This document shows, in pieces, positions 42,973 to 52,142 of a stretch of 64,000 bases of DNA (position 1 is its first letter; the number at the start of each line of letters is the position of its first letter). The position numbers were made by a program, and so were the translations under genes. Under the pieces are notes generated by a model. The model was not told the DNA's origin. It ran no database searches and saw only the letters and a list, made by a program, of their open reading frames with translations. The stretch is from contig NZ_JAURWA010000108.1 in assembly GCF_030655195.1 (NCBI RefSeq), positions 1-64,000 on the forward strand, in the 5' to 3' direction. Origin of the DNA: Patulibacter sp. (GTDB lineage Bacteria > Actinomycetota > Thermoleophilia > Solirubrobacterales > Solirubrobacteraceae).

Positions 42973-44621
42973 GCGGCGACCCCGACGTAGCCGGCGCGAA
43001 CATCACGGTCGACGAGCGCGGGATCGCGAAGCCCGGGGTCACCGAATCCGCCACCTCCGGGCATCTCGACGACGATCCGGTCGCCCCTGCGCAGCTGGAT
43101 GTCCTGGTCCTTTGTGACGTGTTCGGGGAGCTCGACGGTGCCGTCGGTCCGGACGACCTTCGCGGTCGTCAGCGCGCCGTCGCCGCCACCCGCGATGCCG
43201 GGGGGGGCGAAGCGGCCACGTTCCATCAGGAACGAGACGTCGGCGCGGTCGGCCTCGATGACGAGCTCGTAGCGCGCACCCAGGCCGCCGCGGTGCTGTC
43301 CGATCCCGGCGGAGTCCGGTCGCAGCTCGTAGCGGGCGAACGACACCGGGTACCACTCCTCGAGGAGCTCGATCGGCGGAACCTTCGCCATCGAGATGGT
43401 CGCGCAGGCGTTCGTCAGGCCGTCCCCGCCGGCGTGGCCGCCGTAGCCGCCCCCGGCGAAGAAGTACATGATGAACTCGCGGCCCTCGTGGTGGCCGTGG
43501 ACGGTGAGGTTCGCGGACGTGGAGTACGCAGCGCCCTGGGCGAGCTCCGGCAGGGCCTGCCCGAGCAGCGCCATCACGGCATCGATGACGCGGGCGGGGA
43601 CCTCAGAGGCGCAGCCCGCGACCGGGGACGGGTAGCGCGCGTCGAGGAACGAGCCGGGCGGCACGGTGATGTCGACGAGCCCGAAGGTCCCGTCGTTGAT
43701 GAGCAGGCCGGGGAACGCGTGCATGATGCCAATGAGGACGCCGGACTTCGACGCGCCCAGGGGTGAGTTCATCGGCCCTGCACACGTGGGGCTCGTGCCG
43801 GCGAAGTCGAACGCGAGACGTCCGTCGGCAACGGTCATCGCACAGGAGACCCTGAGGGGATCCGAGCTCACGCCGTCGCCATCGAGCCACGCGACCGTCT
43901 CGTAGCGTCCGTGCTTCAGACGCAGGAACTGCGCACGGGCGAGGCGTTCGGCGTAGTGGCCGAGCTGGTCGGCGAAGCTCCGGAAGCCGTCCAGGCCGTA
44001 GCGCTCGACGAGGGCGGTCAGGCGGCGCCTGCCGACCTCCAGGGCTCCGAGCTGGGCGACGATGTCCCCGTGGCGCTCCTCGGGCACGCGGACGTTGTCG
44101 AGCACGAGGCCGAGAACGTCGTGATCGACCTCGCCGTCGCGGACGAGCCGCGTCGGCCCGAACCGGAGCCCCTCTTCGTGGATCGTCGTCGAACGGCTGC
44201 CGAATCCGCCGGCGACGGCGCCACCCATGTCCGCCCAGTGCGCGGTGTTGGCCAGGACGCAGACCAGCTCCCCGTCGACGTGGAACGGGGTGATGAGCCG
44301 AACGTCCATCAGGTGCGTCCCGCCGCGGTAGGGGTCGTTCAGCATGTAGACGTCGCGCTCGCCCGGAACGGTGACCTCGTCGAGGAACGCCTCGACGGAG
44401 TACTGCATGCAGCCTGTGAAGATCGGCAGACCACGGTGGCCCTGGGCGATTGCGCCGCCGTCGATGCTCGAGTAGATCCCGGACGCGCGGTCGACGGACT
44501 CGGAGATGATGGGCGAGAAGGCGGCACGTTCCAGCGCGGTGTCCATCTCGGAGCAGATCTGCTCGATCGCCCCCGCGAAGATGGCGAGGTCGGCGGCATT
44601 GGTGGCCTCGGTGGTGCTCAT
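42969..44621 (-). CDS. hyuB: Hydantoinase B / oxoprolinase subunit
   Basis: A 550-residue HyuB-family subunit. RAAFSPIISESVDRASGIYSS, DVYMLNDPYRGGTHLMDV and GGGGFGDP at the C-terminus are typical. With HyuA it forms an ATP-dependent enzyme that opens cyclic amides (N-methylhydantoin, 5-oxoproline), or an acetone-carboxylase-like complex. Its start overlaps the hyuA stop by four bases. Confidence 0.92.
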   Translation of the reverse strand: MSTTEATNAADLAIFAGAIEQICSEMDTALERAAFSPIISESVDRASGIYSSIDGGAIAQGHRGLPIFTGCMQYSVEAFLDEVTVPGERDVYMLNDPYRGGTHLMDVRLITPFHVDGELVCVLANTAHWADMGGAVAGGFGSRSTTIHEEGLRFGPTRLVRDGEVDHDVLGLVLDNVRVPEERHGDIVAQLGALEVGRRRLTALVERYGLDGFRSFADQLGHYAERLARAQFLRLKHGRYETVAWLDGDGVSSDPLRVSCAMTVADGRLAFDFAGTSPTCAGPMNSPLGASKSGVLIGIMHAFPGLLINDGTFGLVDITVPPGSFLDARYPSPVAGCASEVPARVIDAVMALLGQALPELAQGAAYSTSANLTVHGHHEGREFIMYFFAGGGYGGHAGGDGLTNACATISMAKVPPIELLEEWYPVSFARYELRPDSAGIGQHRGGLGARYELVIEADRADVSFLMERGRFAPPGIAGGGDGALTTAKVVRTDGTVELPEHVTKDQDIQLRRGDRIVVEMPGGGGFGDPGLRDPALVDRDVRAGYVGVAA

Positions 44622-46618
44622 GCGTGGACCTCGATGAGGATGTGCCCGCCGGTGCTCACCGTTGCGGTGGTGTCGGGCGGGAGGAACAGGGTGGCGTCGG
44701 GTGCGCTGATCGTGGTCGGGCCGCGGACGACGGCGTCGTCGGCCAGGGCCGGCCTCCAGTGCTCGACGTCGGGCGGGACGGCGACGTTCGTCGTCCGGAC
44801 GTCGCCGAGCGAGAACCCCGCGGCGGCGCGGCGCGGCGTCCGGGCCTCCAGCCGGACGCTGCGGACCATCACCGCGGAGCTCGGCAGGAGGCCGCCGAAG
44901 AGCTCGCGGTACTGGGCGAGGAACGCCGCCTCGATGGCCGCCGGGTCGGGATCCAGGGGCGCCTCGACGTAGACCGCGTGGGTCTGGCGCTCGAACTGGC
45001 ACTCGTAGAGCGCGCGCACGCTCGTCGGCATCCCCTCGACGCCGGTGAGGTTCTCGGACATGCGCGCGACGGACCGCTGAATGGCGACGCCGAGCGTTGC
45101 GGTGTCGAGGTCCTGGAGCGCGGACCGGGCGGAGATGATCTCGTCGGTAGCGAGGTCGGCAATGAGGCAGCCGTAGGCGGACAGCAGGCCCGGGCTGGCG
45201 GGCACCACGACGGTCCGGACGCCGAGCTCGCGGGCGATCTCGCACGCGTGCAGCGGACCGGCTCCGCCGTAGCTGATGATCGCGTAGTCGCGGGGGTCGC
45301 GGCCGCTCTGGATCGTGACGTCGCGGACGCAGGAGGCCATGGTCGCGACGACGACGCGCAGCACGGCGTCGGCCAGGAGACCCGGACTCGGGAACGCCGC
45401 AGTCAGCTCGGGCTGGTGCTGCTGGACGGTGGCCCAGATCTGGTCCTTCGAGACCGGTGGCGCCAGGTCCGTCCCGAGCTGCGTCGCGCGGAGCCGGCCG
45501 GCAAGCACGTTGGCGTCGGTGACGGTGAAACGGGTGCCGCCCTTCCCGTACCAGATGGGTCCGGGCACCGAACCCGCAGAACGCGGGCCGACGCGAAGGA
45601 GGCCGCCGTCGTCGAGCTCGGCGATCGATCCCCCGCCGGCGCCGACGGTCCGCACGTCCAGGGTGGGGATGCGGATCGGGACGTTGTACTCGAGCTCGAG
45701 CTCGTTGGTCGTCAGCGGGCGGCCGTCCTCGATGACGCCGACGTCGAAGCTCGTGCCGCCCATGTCGCACGCCACGGCGGAGGAGATCCCGAGCTCGGAG
45801 AGCACGCGTGCCGCACCGGTCAACCCGGCGGCGGGGCCGCTGATGACACTGCGGATCGGGAACCCCGTGAGGGCCGCGACCGGGAGCGTCCCGCCGTTGC
45901 CCTGCATGACCCGGACGCGCGCGTCGGTCGTGACCTCACCGACCCGCTGCCCCAGGTCTCCCAGGTACTCGGAGAGGTTCGGGGTCACGTAGGCGTTCAG
46001 GACCGTCGCAACGGTCCGCTCGAACTCGCGGACCTCCGGCAGGACGTCGGCCGACAGGGTGATCGGGACATCGGGGAGCTCGTCGGCCAACCAGGCGAGG
46101 ACCTGGTCCTCGTGCTCGCGGTTGGCGTAGGAGTGCAACAGGACCACCGCGACGCTCTGGACGCCGGCATCACGCAGCGCACGTCCGGCTTCGCGGGTGG
46201 CCGTCTCGTCCAATGGCAGCTGCTCGACGCCGTGGCGGTTGAGCCGGCCGGGGACCTCGAAGCGCAGCCAACGCGGAACGTGGGGCTCGAAGCTGCCCCG
46301 CAGGCCGTAGACCTGCGGCCGCGTCCGTCGCCCGAGCTCGAGGACGTCGCGAAATCCGGCGGTCGTGACCAGGCCGGTCAGGGCCCCCCGCCGCTCGATG
46401 ATCGCGTTCGTGGCGACGGTGGTGCCGTGCAGGACCTCGACGATCCCCGCAAGGTCCTCCGCCGGGATCGCTTCGGCGATCCCGTGCATCAGGCCGTCGG
46501 CCTGGTTCTCCAAGGTCGACGGGGTCTTGACCAGGACGGCCGCCCGGTCGGGTGACCAGGCGATGAGGTCGGTGAAGGTGCCGCCGACGTCTCCGCCGAT
46601 GTGCCAGGTGGTGCTCAT
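44618..46618 (-). CDS. hyuA: Hydantoinase A / oxoprolinase subunit
   Basis: A 666-residue HyuA-family ATPase subunit of the ASKHA fold: GGDVGGTFTDLIAW is the first phosphate loop, VLHGTTVATNAIIERRG and SGPAAGLTGAARVL follow, and ACDMGGTSFDVGVI is the second. The C-terminal third (LFGGLLPSSAVMVRSVRLEA) is the domain that contacts HyuB. ATP-dependent ring opening of a cyclic amide is the usual reaction; carboxylation in acetone-carboxylase relatives is the alternative. Confidence 0.92.
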   Translation of the reverse strand: MSTTWHIGGDVGGTFTDLIAWSPDRAAVLVKTPSTLENQADGLMHGIAEAIPAEDLAGIVEVLHGTTVATNAIIERRGALTGLVTTAGFRDVLELGRRTRPQVYGLRGSFEPHVPRWLRFEVPGRLNRHGVEQLPLDETATREAGRALRDAGVQSVAVVLLHSYANREHEDQVLAWLADELPDVPITLSADVLPEVREFERTVATVLNAYVTPNLSEYLGDLGQRVGEVTTDARVRVMQGNGGTLPVAALTGFPIRSVISGPAAGLTGAARVLSELGISSAVACDMGGTSFDVGVIEDGRPLTTNELELEYNVPIRIPTLDVRTVGAGGGSIAELDDGGLLRVGPRSAGSVPGPIWYGKGGTRFTVTDANVLAGRLRATQLGTDLAPPVSKDQIWATVQQHQPELTAAFPSPGLLADAVLRVVVATMASCVRDVTIQSGRDPRDYAIISYGGAGPLHACEIARELGVRTVVVPASPGLLSAYGCLIADLATDEIISARSALQDLDTATLGVAIQRSVARMSENLTGVEGMPTSVRALYECQFERQTHAVYVEAPLDPDPAAIEAAFLAQYRELFGGLLPSSAVMVRSVRLEARTPRRAAAGFSLGDVRTTNVAVPPDVEHWRPALADDAVVRGPTTISAPDATLFLPPDTTATVSTGGHILIEVHA

Positions 46619-46654
46619 GCGTTCTCGATCTGGAAGAGGTGGGAGCCGGGCGGC

Positions 46655-47416
46655 TCAGCGGACGAGATAGCCGCCGTCGACGACGAGGTCGTGTCCGGTG
46701 ACGAAGGAGGCGCGATCGGAGGAGAGCCACACCACGGCCTCGGCGACCTCGGCCGGGGTGCCGGGCCGACCGAGGGGTTGCAGCGCGCGGACGTCGCCAC
46801 GGCTGAGCAGCCCACCGTCCACAGCGCGCTGGAGGAGCGGGGTGTCGATGACGCCCGGCGAGACGCAGTTGACCCGGATGCCGCGCGCTCCGTAGTCGAG
46901 CGCCGCGGCCCGGGTCAGGCCGAGCAACCCGTGCTTGGCCGCCGTGTAGGCCGTCGTCCTGGGCTGCGCGACGGAGGAGAGGACCGATCCGGTGTTGACG
47001 ATGCTGCCGCCCCCGGCCTCGAGCATGTGGGCGGCCTCGGCCTTCAGGCAGAGCCACGCACCACGGAGGTCGACCGCCAGCACCCGGTCCCATTCCTCCG
47101 GGTCGAGCTCGTGGGCTGCACCGCCGGGATCCTCGACCCCGGCGTTGTTGTGCGCGCAGTGCAGTCCGCCCAGCTGCGCAACGACGGATGCGACCATCGC
47201 GGTCACGTCGCCCTGATCTGCAACGTCGCAGCGGACGGCGATCGCGCGCGCGCCGTCGTCGCACAGCGCCGACGCGGCGGCGTCCGCCGCCTCCTCGTCG
47301 ATGTCGACGACCGCGACCTTCGCGCCGTCCCGCGCGAAGGCGGCTGCGCACGCAAGACCGATGCCGGCGCCGGCCCCCGTGACGAGGGCGACGCGGCCGT
47401 CGAGGGGACCGGGCAT
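46655..47416 (-). CDS. SDR-family oxidoreductase
   Basis: A 253-residue short-chain dehydrogenase. TGAGAGIG (14-20 region) binds the nucleotide, with Asp38 after the second strand favouring NAD over NADP; NNAG at 90-93, catalytic Tyr157-x3-Lys161. The ATG at 47416 sits inside an inverted repeat (GGGGACC ... GGTCCCC) that also marks the end of the hydrolase gene. An alcohol or ketone of the degradation pathway is the likely substrate. Confidence 0.88.
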   Translation of the reverse strand: MPGPLDGRVALVTGAGAGIGLACAAAFARDGAKVAVVDIDEEAADAAASALCDDGARAIAVRCDVADQGDVTAMVASVVAQLGGLHCAHNNAGVEDPGGAAHELDPEEWDRVLAVDLRGAWLCLKAEAAHMLEAGGGSIVNTGSVLSSVAQPRTTAYTAAKHGLLGLTRAAALDYGARGIRVNCVSPGVIDTPLLQRAVDGGLLSRGDVRALQPLGRPGTPAEVAEAVVWLSSDRASFVTGHDLVVDGGYLVR

Positions 47417-47426
47417 GCCGGGTCCC

Positions 47427-48671
47427 CTAGGCGACCGGGGCGACGGTGGCCGGCGCCTCGGTGCCGTCCCACCAGGGCGGACGGGCGGTGCCGTCCACGA
47501 TGGTGCCGTCGCGTCCGACGTAGCTCTGTGCGTCGGCACCTGCGGGGATGCCGTCGCCGAGGGCCTGCTCGAGCCAGTCGGCGGCGATGCCGATGATCTC
47601 GGCCCCGACGCCGCCGAGCGCGTGGAACTCCTGCTCGTAGACCACGAGCCGCTTCGGCGCGTCGATGTACTCGTAGAGGTCGATGGTCTCCTCGAGGGTG
47701 GAGAGCTCGTCGAACTCGCCGTAACACATGAGGACGGGGCAGCTGATGCGATCGGCGAGCTGCTTGACCCCCATCTTCGTCGCGACCTCGTCCTCGAAGA
47801 CCTGCTCGTCGGCGATGCCGGACATGGCCATGAACTGCTTCTTGAAGCCCGGCTGGGCCCGGTTGAAGATGACCTGCGTGTCGCCGTAACAGCCCATCGC
47901 GGTCGCGGCCGCCTTGATCCGCGGATCCAGCGCCGCGGTGCGCAGGCCCCAGTACGACCCCATGCTCACGCCCCAGAGCCCGACGCGATCTGCGTCGATC
48001 TCGGGACGCGACGTAAGCTCGTCGATGAGGGCGCTCATCGCGGGCTCGTAGTTCTCGAGCGTCACGAACAGCTGGTCGGTGAGGGTCTCCCCCTGTCCGG
48101 GACCGTCGACGGCGAGAACGGCCATGCCGCGCGGCAGGTAGTACTGCTCCGCGACGCGGGCCCAGTCCTCCTTGTACATGTCCATGCCGGGCAGCATCAG
48201 GACCAGCGGGGCCGGTTCGTCGGTGTCCGGAAAGTGTGCTGTCGCGTAGAGGGTCTGGCCGCGGAACGGCAGCTCGATCCGCTCGCTGCGGGTGGTGCCC
48301 ATGCGCGCGACGCCCTCGGAGCAGCGGTTGATGGCCTGCGTGTAGGCGGTCTTGCGGGAGTCACCCGGCGCGAACGAGTGGCGGGCGTGGCCGTACAGGA
48401 GCGCGGAGCGGTGGTAGAGGTCGTGGGCGGCGCGTCGGAAGCCCTGCGCCTCGTACCAGGTCGCCTTGTGCTCGATCTCGGAGCCGACCTCGCCCCAGGC
48501 CTTCGGCATCTGGGCGGAGGTCTTGACCCGGCTCAGAGCCCGGTCGAAGTCGACGGGGTCGTAGCCGATCTCGGCCAGGAAGTGCCGGGACTCCGGGTGG
48601 AGGACCTCGTAGCCGTTGCCGGCGAGCAGGGTGTTGACGACCCAGCTCTGCTGTTCTGCGCGCTTCGTCAT
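47427..48671 (-). CDS. Alpha/beta hydrolase, FrsA / dihydropseudooxynicotine hydrolase-like
   Basis: A 414-residue hydrolase with a long N-terminal helical domain (1-130) before the alpha/beta core, the layout of FrsA/DUF1100 proteins and of 2,6-dihydroxypseudooxynicotine hydrolase, a C-C bond hydrolase of nicotine breakdown. LMLPGMDMYKEDW is the oxyanion region, Ser in LWGVSMGSYWGLR the nucleophile, FDELST the Asp and EFHALGGVG the His. C-C, ester or amide bond cleavage is possible. Confidence 0.82.
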   Translation of the reverse strand: MTKRAEQQSWVVNTLLAGNGYEVLHPESRHFLAEIGYDPVDFDRALSRVKTSAQMPKAWGEVGSEIEHKATWYEAQGFRRAAHDLYHRSALLYGHARHSFAPGDSRKTAYTQAINRCSEGVARMGTTRSERIELPFRGQTLYATAHFPDTDEPAPLVLMLPGMDMYKEDWARVAEQYYLPRGMAVLAVDGPGQGETLTDQLFVTLENYEPAMSALIDELTSRPEIDADRVGLWGVSMGSYWGLRTAALDPRIKAAATAMGCYGDTQVIFNRAQPGFKKQFMAMSGIADEQVFEDEVATKMGVKQLADRISCPVLMCYGEFDELSTLEETIDLYEYIDAPKRLVVYEQEFHALGGVGAEIIGIAADWLEQALGDGIPAGADAQSYVGRDGTIVDGTARPPWWDGTEAPATVAPVA

Positions 48672-48701
48672 GGTGCTTCTCGTTCTCGTGTGTGGGTGGG
48701 G

Positions 48702-49457
48702 TCAGCCGGCGGCGAGGCCGCCGTCGACCAGCAAGCTGGTGCCGGTGATGTAGGACGCGCTGTCGGAGACGAAGAAGACGGCCGCGTCGGCGATGTCTCC
48801 GACCTCGCCGATCCGGCCGAGCGGGGTGTGGCCGATCTCCTTCTTCTCGAACTCCGGGTCCGCGAAGAGGTGGGCGTTCATCGGCGTCCGGACGTTCCCG
48901 GGCGCGACGGCGTTGACCCGCACGCCGTTGGGGGCCTCCTCGAGTGCGAGGGAGCGGACCAGCAGCTCGATGGCACCCTTGGTGGCCCCGTAGGCGCTGC
49001 AGCCCTTGAAGCCGATGTGGCCGCCGACGGAGCTCACGAAAAGGACGCTGCCGCCGGGGCGCAGGTGCTCGATCGCGGCGGCGGTCACGAGGAAGGGGGC
49101 CCGGACGTTCGCTGCGAGCTGCCGGTCGAGGAAGCCGATGCCCGACGCGATCGGCGCGGGCTCGAAGACGCCGGCGGCATTGACCAACGTGGTCAGGCCG
49201 CCGAGGCCGTCGAGCGCCTCGGCGACGACGCGCGCCGCGGACTCCTCCTCGGTGAGGTCGGCGATGATCTCGACGACGGTGGCTCCCGTCTCGCGGGCGG
49301 CCTCCGCCGTCGCTGCGAGGCGGTCGGCGTTGCGGCCGGCGATCGCGATCGAGGCACCCGCGGTCGCGAGGGCGACGGCGATGCCGGCACCGATGCCGGA
49401 ACTGGCGCCGGTCACGAGCACCTTCTTGCCCTCGAGGGCGGTGGTGGTGAAGGTCAT
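48702..49457 (-). CDS. SDR-family oxidoreductase
   Basis: A 251-residue short-chain dehydrogenase with TGASSGIG (16-23), NAAG near residue 93 and catalytic Tyr156-x3-Lys160. A basic Arg42 after the second strand suggests NADP(H). GAAGGAG lies just before the ATG. It is not a close copy of the SDR at 46655 and the differing cofactor residue suggests a separate step. Confidence 0.88.
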   Translation of the reverse strand: MTFTTTALEGKKVLVTGASSGIGAGIAVALATAGASIAIAGRNADRLAATAEAARETGATVVEIIADLTEEESAARVVAEALDGLGGLTTLVNAAGVFEPAPIASGIGFLDRQLAANVRAPFLVTAAAIEHLRPGGSVLFVSSVGGHIGFKGCSAYGATKGAIELLVRSLALEEAPNGVRVNAVAPGNVRTPMNAHLFADPEFEKKEIGHTPLGRIGEVGDIADAAVFFVSDSASYITGTSLLVDGGLAAG

Positions 49458-49467
49458 GCGGTCTCCT

Positions 49468-50337
49468 TCAGACGCGGTAGAGCCGCGCGGCGTTGTCGGT
49501 GAACAGCGAGCGCTGGTCACCGGGGGACAAGGTGTCGGTCAGCTGCGCGAAGGCGGCGACGACCGCGTCGTAGGACGCGAAGAGGCGGTCGACGGGCCAG
49601 TTGGCGCCGAGGACGCATCGCTCGGGTCCGAACGCGTCGAGGCACGTCTGGACCCAGGGGCGCCAGCTCGCGACCGACCACTCGTGGTCGGCCATGCCGA
49701 GACCGGAGATCTTGCAGTGGACGTTGGGCTCGGCGGCCAGGACAAAGAGGGCGGTGCGCCAGGACGCGAAGTACTCGTCGGTCCGCTCGACGGGCCAGCC
49801 TGCGTGGTTCAGCGCGATGCGCAAGCCGGGGCACGCCCGTGCGAGGTCCGCCGCGACGGGCATCTCCGACCAGCCGCACGCCAGGTCCCAGACGAGGTCC
49901 CGCCGCTCGAGCTCGCGCAGGCCGCGGAGCACGTCGGGATCGTCCAGATGCCCCATGCTCGACATGTCCCGGATGCCGCGCAGCAGCCCGGACGCCGCTG
50001 CGTGGCGATCGAGTGTCTTCGAGAGGTCGGGGGCCCGGAGATCGGCGCGGGCAACGATGGCGTCTGGCAGGCCGTGCGACTGGTGTTGCTGCTCGAGCCA
50101 TGCTGTCTCGGCGACGGCGTCGCCCGGGGGGCCAGCGGCCTGGACGTGGACGACCTTGCCGGTGCCGGCGTGGCGACTGTCGCGCAGGTGGTCGGTGGCG
50201 TCCCAGCGCTCGAACTGGATGGCGCTGACGTCCCCCATCACCGGGTCGACCGTGGGGTCGAGCCATGCGTAGTCGAGGCCCGGGACGGTGCGGTCCCAGA
50301 GGTGGACGTGGCAGTCGGTGAACGGCGGACGAGTCAT
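49468..50337 (-). CDS. TIM-barrel amidohydrolase (amidohydrolase_2, lactonase-like)
   Basis: A 289-residue metal hydrolase. FTDCHVHLWDR is the N-terminal metal motif; RIALNHAGWP holds the later His, and FGPERCVLGANWPVDRLFASYDA the C-terminal Asp region. The CHVHLWD...GANWPV pattern matches the fuconolactonase/4-sulfomuconolactone hydrolase group, so hydrolysis of a lactone or a decarboxylation is likely. Part of the long operon. Confidence 0.87.
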   Translation of the reverse strand: MTRPPFTDCHVHLWDRTVPGLDYAWLDPTVDPVMGDVSAIQFERWDATDHLRDSRHAGTGKVVHVQAAGPPGDAVAETAWLEQQHQSHGLPDAIVARADLRAPDLSKTLDRHAAASGLLRGIRDMSSMGHLDDPDVLRGLRELERRDLVWDLACGWSEMPVAADLARACPGLRIALNHAGWPVERTDEYFASWRTALFVLAAEPNVHCKISGLGMADHEWSVASWRPWVQTCLDAFGPERCVLGANWPVDRLFASYDAVVAAFAQLTDTLSPGDQRSLFTDNAARLYRV

Positions 50338-50399
50338 GCGGGCTCCTGCGGGATGGCGGACGGCCGGCGCGGGTGCCCGCCCGGCGGGCGGCGAAGTGC

Positions 50400-52052
50400 T
50401 CATGCGCGGTGCACCCCCCACTCGGCCTTCAGCGCGGTGCAGATCTCGCCGACGGTCGCGTGGGCGCGGACGGCCTCGAGGATCGACGGGACCGTGTTGG
50501 CGGTCCCCGCCGCGGCGGTCCCGACGCGCCCGAGGGCGGCGTCCACCGCGCCCGCGTCCCGTTCGGCCCGGAGGGTCCGAAGGCGCTCGACCTGTGTGCG
50601 TTCGAGGCTCGGGTCGGTGCGCATCCGGTGGCGGAGCGGCGCGTCCTCGGTCTGCGCGAAGCGGTTGACCCCGACGACGACGCGGTCGCCGTCCTCGATC
50701 GCGCGCTGGACGGCGTAGGCCTCGTCCTCGAGCTGCGCGGCGATCCAGCCCGACTCGAGCGCCGCGACGGCTCCCCCGAGGTCCTGGATCCGGTCGAACT
50801 CGGCCTGCACGGCGACCTCGAGGCGATCGGTGAGGTCCTCGACGAGGTACGAGCCGCCCAGCGGGTCGACGCTGCGGGGGACGCCGGTCTCGTAGGCGAG
50901 GATCTGTTGGGTGCGCAGCGAGATCCGGGCCGCCTCGTCCGACGGCAGCTGGACCGCCTCGTCGTACGCGGACGTCGCGATGGTCTGGACGCCGCCCAGG
51001 ACCGCCGCCATCGCCTGATAGGCGATGCGGACGATGTTGTTCAGCGGCTCCTGCGCGGTCTGGGGACTGCCGAGCGTGTAGACGAAGATGTTGAGCCGGC
51101 ACGCGTCGTCGTGCGCGCCGTAGCGCGATTTCAGGAGGCGCGCCCAGAACCGTCGGGCGGCGCGGAACTTCGCGACTTCCTCGAACAGATCGAGGTGCGC
51201 GCTCAGGAACATGTAGAGCGACTCGCCGAACTCGTCGATGTCGAGTCCGCGGGCGAGGGCGTCGTCGATGTAGGCGATGCCGTTCGCGCTGGCGATGGCG
51301 ATCTCCTGGATCGCGTTGGCTCCGGAGTCGCGCAGGTGGTAGCCGCAGAACTCGATCGGCTCCCAGGTCGGGATGTGCTCCGCGCAGTACTCGATGACGT
51401 CGACCGAGAACCGCCGTCCCTTCTCGGGCGGGAAGATGTAGGTCCCGCGGGCGACGTACTCCTTCAGCACGTCGTTCTGGAACATCACCTTGAACTGGTC
51501 CGGTCGGTAGCCGTGGACCTCGGCGGCGGCGACGAACAGCGCCAGGGCGATGGGCGCGATCGCGTTGGCGGTCGTCCGGATCTGGCGGACGTGCTCGAGG
51601 GGGATCCCGTCGAGGAGCTCGACCATGTCCTGGAGCGCGTCGATCGGGACGCCGACCTTGCCCACCTCGCCTTCGGCGCGCGGGTCGTCGGAGTCCAGGC
51701 CGAGCTGGGTCGGGAGGTCCAGCGCGATGGAGAACCCCTTCTGCCCCTCGGCGATCAGCCGCTTGATCCGCGCGTTCGTCTCCTTCGGCGATCCGTAGCC
51801 CGAATACTGGCCCATGACCCAGAGGTGGTCGCGGTAGCCCGCCGCCGTCGTTCCGCGGGTGAACGGGAACTCCCCGGGCAGGCCGACGTCGGCGTCAGGC
51901 GTCGCGAGGTCGCGGTCCGCCCGGGTGTAGAGCGACGCGATCTCGAGGTCCGAGAGCGTTCGGTCGCCGGCCTCGCCGACCCCGATCGTGGAGCGGTGCG
52001 TCGCTTCCCACGCCGCCAGGCGGGAGCCGAAGCCCGGATCCGTCACAGGCAT
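50400..52052 (-). CDS. Catalytic subunit of a B12-dependent acyl-CoA mutase
   Basis: A 550-residue methylmalonyl-CoA mutase-type large subunit without the B12 domain, as in split mutases. Residues that set substrate choice: Tyr83 (GQYSGYG) and Arg202 (VARGTYIFPP) match Tyr89 and Arg207 of methylmalonyl-CoA mutase, and His239 (GYHLRDSGA) matches His244; the Asp of 2-hydroxyisobutyryl-CoA mutase is Ala110 here. ATG 52052 with GGAAAG nine bases upstream is preferred over GTG 52070. It needs the small subunit at 42083. Confidence 0.9.
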   Translation of the reverse strand: MPVTDPGFGSRLAAWEATHRSTIGVGEAGDRTLSDLEIASLYTRADRDLATPDADVGLPGEFPFTRGTTAAGYRDHLWVMGQYSGYGSPKETNARIKRLIAEGQKGFSIALDLPTQLGLDSDDPRAEGEVGKVGVPIDALQDMVELLDGIPLEHVRQIRTTANAIAPIALALFVAAAEVHGYRPDQFKVMFQNDVLKEYVARGTYIFPPEKGRRFSVDVIEYCAEHIPTWEPIEFCGYHLRDSGANAIQEIAIASANGIAYIDDALARGLDIDEFGESLYMFLSAHLDLFEEVAKFRAARRFWARLLKSRYGAHDDACRLNIFVYTLGSPQTAQEPLNNIVRIAYQAMAAVLGGVQTIATSAYDEAVQLPSDEAARISLRTQQILAYETGVPRSVDPLGGSYLVEDLTDRLEVAVQAEFDRIQDLGGAVAALESGWIAAQLEDEAYAVQRAIEDGDRVVVGVNRFAQTEDAPLRHRMRTDPSLERTQVERLRTLRAERDAGAVDAALGRVGTAAAGTANTVPSILEAVRAHATVGEICTALKAEWGVHRA

Positions 52053-52064
52053 TATGCGTGCGCT

Positions 52065-52074
52065 TTCCACATTG
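52065..52074 (-). promoter_or_regulatory. CAATGTGGAA element before the mutase gene
   Basis: On the minus strand CAATGTGGAA lies 13-22 bases upstream of the mutase ATG and is identical to ten bases of the shared motif at 59081-59090. The right half of the motif (TAACTC) is missing, so it may be a weak internal site or chance. Confidence 0.3.
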
Positions 52075-52142
52075 CGGAGTGCCCATCCATCAGGTCTCCG
52101 GGCGTCCGGAACCAGCGGTGCTCGATCGTCATCGCGGGGCTC

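Noticed and set aside
42969-45770. 933-codon frame merging hyuB with upstream sequence
   Set aside because: The part before the ATG at 44621 is the shadow of hyuA; the hyuB family starts at that ATG with the usual overlap.
50400-52052. 2-hydroxyisobutyryl-CoA mutase assignment, suggested by the split subunits
   Set aside because: The positions that define that enzyme (Ile and Asp) are Tyr83 and Ala110 here, as in methylmalonyl-CoA mutase.
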